A stretch of DNA of 9,531 bases. Source: Tyzzerella sp. UBA1042. GTDB lineage: Bacteria > Bacillota > Clostridia > Lachnospirales > Anaerotignaceae. The position numbers and the translations under genes are program-made. The stretch is from assembly GCA_002316675.1 (NCBI GenBank), contig DCDZ01000016.1, forward strand, positions 110,244 through 119,774, read 5' to 3'. The notes under the pieces are model-generated. The model was not told the origin of the DNA and ran no database searches. It was given only the letters and a program-made list of their open reading frames with translations. Shown here in pieces: positions 7,511 through 9,531 of the stretch (positions are counted from its first letter, which is position 1; each line of letters opens with the position of its first letter).

Positions 7511-7554
7511 AGTTGGGTATCGAATCATTTAGTTAGATACCTAACTATTTTTTT
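7506..7554 (+). terminator. Hairpin with T-tract, probable trhA terminator overlapping the marR promoter
   Basis: Arms 7509-7521 and 7536-7548 pair over 13 bp with one G-U. Three more A-T pairs extend the stem to 7506-7551. The loop is 14 nt, and a run of seven Ts occupies 7548-7554. The hairpin lies 32 bp after trhA on the same strand. Its left arm overlaps the -10 box and the presumed start point of the next operon. A transcript from trhA contains the full stem, while one starting near 7517 lacks most of the left arm. Confidence 0.65.
7530..7547. promoter_or_regulatory. Palindromic operator, probable MarR-family binding site
   Basis: TAGTTAG-ATAC-CTAACTA is a perfect 7-4-7 inverted repeat starting about 13 bp after the presumed transcription start and ending 66 bp before the MarR gene. 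Its size and symmetry suit a winged-helix dimer of the MarR type. GTTAG half-sites are, to my knowledge, also the signature of the S. aureus MarR-family repressor MepR. A degenerate copy of the half-site (TAGTTGGGTATC) lies upstream at 7510-7521. Autoregulation by the adjacent MarR protein is inferred. Confidence 0.65.
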
Positions 7555-7613
7555 GTCTTTCTGCGGAGGAAGCAAAATCATTTTGACCATCATTGAGAAA
7601 AGGAGGGATGTAA

Positions 7614-8105
7614 ATGCATTGTAGCCATGGATTCGAGAGAAAACGAGAAATTTTAGGAGAGCAAGTGACAGACTTTTCTTTTTTAATGCACGTTCTGCTG
7701 AAGCTCTATCATATGCATATGATGCATAGTGCCCAAGAGATTGGTCTGTCCGGCGGACAGCCCCATATATTAATGTCTCTTTCGGCAAAAAATCTGCAAA
7801 CACAAAAAGAATTGGCCGATTTTATACGAATTCAACCGGCTTCTATGACGGATATTTTAAAGCGTATGGAACGGGACGAATTGGTGGAACGTATTCGAGA
7901 TGAAAATGATTTACGCAGCATCCGTGTCAGTATTACGGAGAAGGGGAGAGAGAAAGTGCACGCTTTTTTTGAAAAAGAGGCTTCCTTGGACGATATTGGT
8001 TTGCGAGGTTTTTCTGCGGAAGAAAAAGAGGCCTGCATACATTTTTTAAAACGAATATTAGACAATATGAATGAGGACAGAAACGAAAAGAGGGGAAAAA
8101 CTTGA
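7614..8105 (+). CDS. MarR family transcriptional regulator
   Basis: A 163-aa dimeric winged helix-turn-helix regulator, most likely the repressor of its own operon. A helix-rich N-terminal dimerisation part is followed by LSGGQPHILMSLS (45-57), the helix-turn-helix with QTQKELADFIRIQPASMTDI (62-81) and LKRMERDELVER (82-93), and the wing with RDENDLRSIRVSITEKG (95-111; D99 and R101 match the conserved 'D-x-R' wing pattern). The C-terminal helices (134-155) close the dimer. The ATG at 7614 has a near-perfect AGGAGGG (7601-7607) 6 nt upstream; the ATG at 7608 is too close to that site and is followed at once by TAA. The N-terminal half is rich in His and Met (H2, C3, H5, H26, and YHMHMMH at 32-38), unusual enough to raise a metal-sensing option. 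The downstream ABC exporter gene overlaps the stop, so the regulator probably controls an efflux system. The ligand is unknown. Confidence 0.92.
   Translation: MHCSHGFERKREILGEQVTDFSFLMHVLLKLYHMHMMHSAQEIGLSGGQPHILMSLSAKNLQTQKELADFIRIQPASMTDILKRMERDELVERIRDENDLRSIRVSITEKGREKVHAFFEKEASLDDIGLRGFSAEEKEACIHFLKRILDNMNEDRNEKRGKT
7708..7723. repeat. Perfect 16-bp palindrome inside the MarR gene
   Basis: ATCATATG-CATATGAT is identical to its reverse complement. It encodes part of the YHMHMM stretch, where alternating CAT and ATG codons naturally create such symmetry. It does not resemble the GTTAG operator upstream. It may be only a by-product of the His-Met codons. Confidence 0.5.
8089..8095 (+). 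promoter_or_regulatory. Ribosome binding site that sets the TTG start of the ABC gene
   Basis: AGAGGGG, inside the end of the MarR gene, ends 6 nt before TTG at 8102. The reading frame is closed by TGA at 8072, and no ATG or GTG lies between that stop and 8102. The first in-frame ATG (codon 22) would cut into the first membrane helix. The TTG start is therefore well supported. Confidence 0.75.
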
Positions 8106-9531
8106 GGACCATTTTAAAATATATTTTGCCGTATAAAAAGCTGGCAATTCTGGCTCCATTCCTAATGCTGATTGAGGCCTCTTCGGAGTTAATTATGCCA
8201 AAGCTGATGACGCTGTTAATTCACAATGGCGTTACCGCAGGCAATACAAATTATATATTAAAAATCGGAATCAGTATGATTATTGTGGCGGTTTTAGGCA
8301 TTATTGGCGGGATCGGCTGCTTGATTGCCGCAAGTGTTGTAAGTCAGAAGGCCGGAACGGATTTAAGAAATGATTTGTTTACTAAAATTCAAGCCTTTTC
8401 CTTCCATAATATTGATACGTTTCAAACACCGTCTCTCATTACCAGATTAACCAATGACATTACGCAAATACAAATGGTTATTCTCATGTCATTGCGTATG
8501 CTAATCAGAGCACCAATGCTTTGTTTTGGCAGTTTGATTATGGCATTTACCATCCACGTCAAGCTGGCATTTATTTTTGTTATAGCTGTTGTGGTACTGT
8601 CCTTGGCAACGGTTTTGATTATGAAAAAAGCGATGCCTAAATTTCAGATGGTACAGGAAAAGCTGGATGACGTCAACTTGGTTATGCGGGAATGTCTTTC
8701 GGGTATGCGTGTGGTGAAGGCCTTCGTACGTCATGAATACGAAATAGAAAAATTCGACACAGTGAATGAAGCCTATAAAACCACCGGCATGAACGCATTT
8801 CGCATCGTGATTCTTATGCTTCCGGCGATGATGCTCATTTTAAACACCTCCATTATTGCAATTTTGTGGAACGGCGGTATAGAGGTTTCTATCGGAACCT
8901 TAAAAATAGAGGAGATTATGGCTTTTATCACATATTTGGTGCAAATGGTGCTGGCTGTCATGATGCTTGCTATGGTTTTTATGTATATTTCCAGAGCAGA
9001 GGTTTCCATCAGCCGTGTTCACGAAGTTTTGAATGCGGACATTGATATTGTTGATCCTCTTCAGCCAATCAGTCCCGAAAAAGAAGAGGGCGGCATAAAA
9101 TTTGAAAACGTTTCCTTTCGTTATCAAGGCGGAACGGGTGATCCTGTTTTAGAAAACATCCATTTTGAGATAAAGGCTGGAGAAACCGTTGGGATTCTGG
9201 GAGAAACAGGCTCTGGAAAATCAACCTTGGTGAATTTGATCCCCCGCCTTTATGATGTGACAGAGGGCTCTATTTCCATTGATGGTGTGGATGTACGCCA
9301 GTATGCCATCCGTGAATTGAGAAGGCACGTTTCCGTTGTATTGCAGGATACGATTTTATTTACCGGGACAGTTCGAGACAATATCAAGTGGGGGAAGAAA
9401 GATGCAACGGAGGACGATGTGGTTTCCGCTGCAAAAGCTGCCCAGGCCCATGATTTTATTTTGGAGCTGCCCAACGGCTATGATACAGAATTGGGGCAAA
9501 AGGGTGTGAATGTTTCCGGCGGACAAAAACA
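8102..9531 (+). CDS. ABC exporter half-transporter (permease fused to ATPase), 3' end cut by the window
   Basis: A membrane-spanning multidrug-type ABC half-transporter; 476 complete codons are visible and the frame is open to the right edge. The permease part (about 1-320) has six hydrophobic helices, near 14-38, 54-80, 129-150, 155-174, 233-259 and 273-297, with family motifs TRLTNDITQIQ (114-124) and GMRVVKAFVRHE. The ATPase part starts with IKFENVSFRY (from 332). It contains Walker A GETGSGKST (367-375, K373), the Q-loop VVLQDT (Q415) and the signature VSGGQ (471-475). Walker B and the switch histidine lie beyond the edge. The start is TTG at 8102, overlapping the MarR stop (TTGA), so translation is probably coupled. 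The N-terminus LKYILPYKK and a MarR gene upstream resemble heterodimeric exporters such as B. subtilis YfiB/YfiC or enterococcal EfrAB. A partner half-transporter is expected next. The substrate is unknown, possibly drugs or other amphiphiles. Confidence 0.93.
   Translation, partial: MRTILKYILPYKKLAILAPFLMLIEASSELIMPKLMTLLIHNGVTAGNTNYILKIGISMIIVAVLGIIGGIGCLIAASVVSQKAGTDLRNDLFTKIQAFSFHNIDTFQTPSLITRLTNDITQIQMVILMSLRMLIRAPMLCFGSLIMAFTIHVKLAFIFVIAVVVLSLATVLIMKKAMPKFQMVQEKLDDVNLVMRECLSGMRVVKAFVRHEYEIEKFDTVNEAYKTTGMNAFRIVILMLPAMMLILNTSIIAILWNGGIEVSIGTLKIEEIMAFITYLVQMVLAVMMLAMVFMYISRAEVSISRVHEVLNADIDIVDPLQPISPEKEEGGIKFENVSFRYQGGTGDPVLENIHFEIKAGETVGILGETGSGKSTLVNLIPRLYDVTEGSISIDGVDVRQYAIRELRRHVSVVLQDTILFTGTVRDNIKWGKKDATEDDVVSAAKAAQAHDFILELPNGYDTELGQKGVNVSGGQK

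Noticed and set aside
7608..7613. ATG-TAA minimal frame just before the MarR start
   Set aside because: The ATG directly abuts the Shine-Dalgarno sequence and cannot be used efficiently. It is most likely a chance match.
7525..7803. A 92-codon open frame on the - strand across the marR promoter and 5' end
   Set aside because: It overlaps the operator, the leader and the start of a convincing MarR gene. It has no supporting signals and looks like a shadow.
1..9531. CRISPR array, tRNA/rRNA, insertion sequence or phage genes
   Set aside because: No spaced direct repeats, cloverleaf-like segments, transposase or integrase motifs, or phage-type proteins were seen on either strand.

Overview
The window looks like chromosome from a low-to-moderate GC Clostridia-type Firmicute (Bacillota), possibly a Lachnospirales relative. 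The evidence is a gram-positive PolC-type replicative polymerase with an embedded proofreading exonuclease, the rseP-ispG-polC gene order known from many Clostridia, a DUF1836 gene, strong AGGAG-type ribosome binding sites, and GTG and TTG starts. I cannot name the species.

Left part (1-5934, all on +): the last codons of the membrane metalloprotease gene rseP, then a strong intrinsic terminator (289-347). A new promoter (extended -10 at 466-474) drives a two-gene unit, ispG (isoprenoid precursor synthesis) and polC (replicative DNA polymerase III), 14 bp apart. This is ordinary housekeeping content, and all catalytic motifs I could check are intact.

Middle part (5935-7473): a bidirectional terminator (6027-6064) separates polC from a convergent DUF1836 gene on the - strand. 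The DUF1836 protein has a MerR-like helix-turn-helix segment, so it is probably a DNA-binding regulator. It is divergent from trhA, a hemolysin III/PAQR-type membrane protein. The 169-bp region between them holds a good promoter for the DUF1836 gene and an inverted repeat around the presumed trhA -10 box.

Right part (7474-9531): a MarR-family repressor gene and, overlapping it by 3 nt, a multidrug-type ABC exporter half-transporter gene that starts with TTG and runs off the window. A compact element at 7483-7554 combines a consensus promoter, a perfect GTTAG-type palindromic operator and a terminator hairpin. It probably ends trhA transcription and lets MarR control its own operon. A second half-transporter is expected just beyond the right edge.

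No mobile element, CRISPR array, tRNA or rRNA was seen. I found no clear undescribed system. The parts most worth a second look are the overlapping control element ahead of the marR-ABC operon and the DUF1836/trhA divergent pair.
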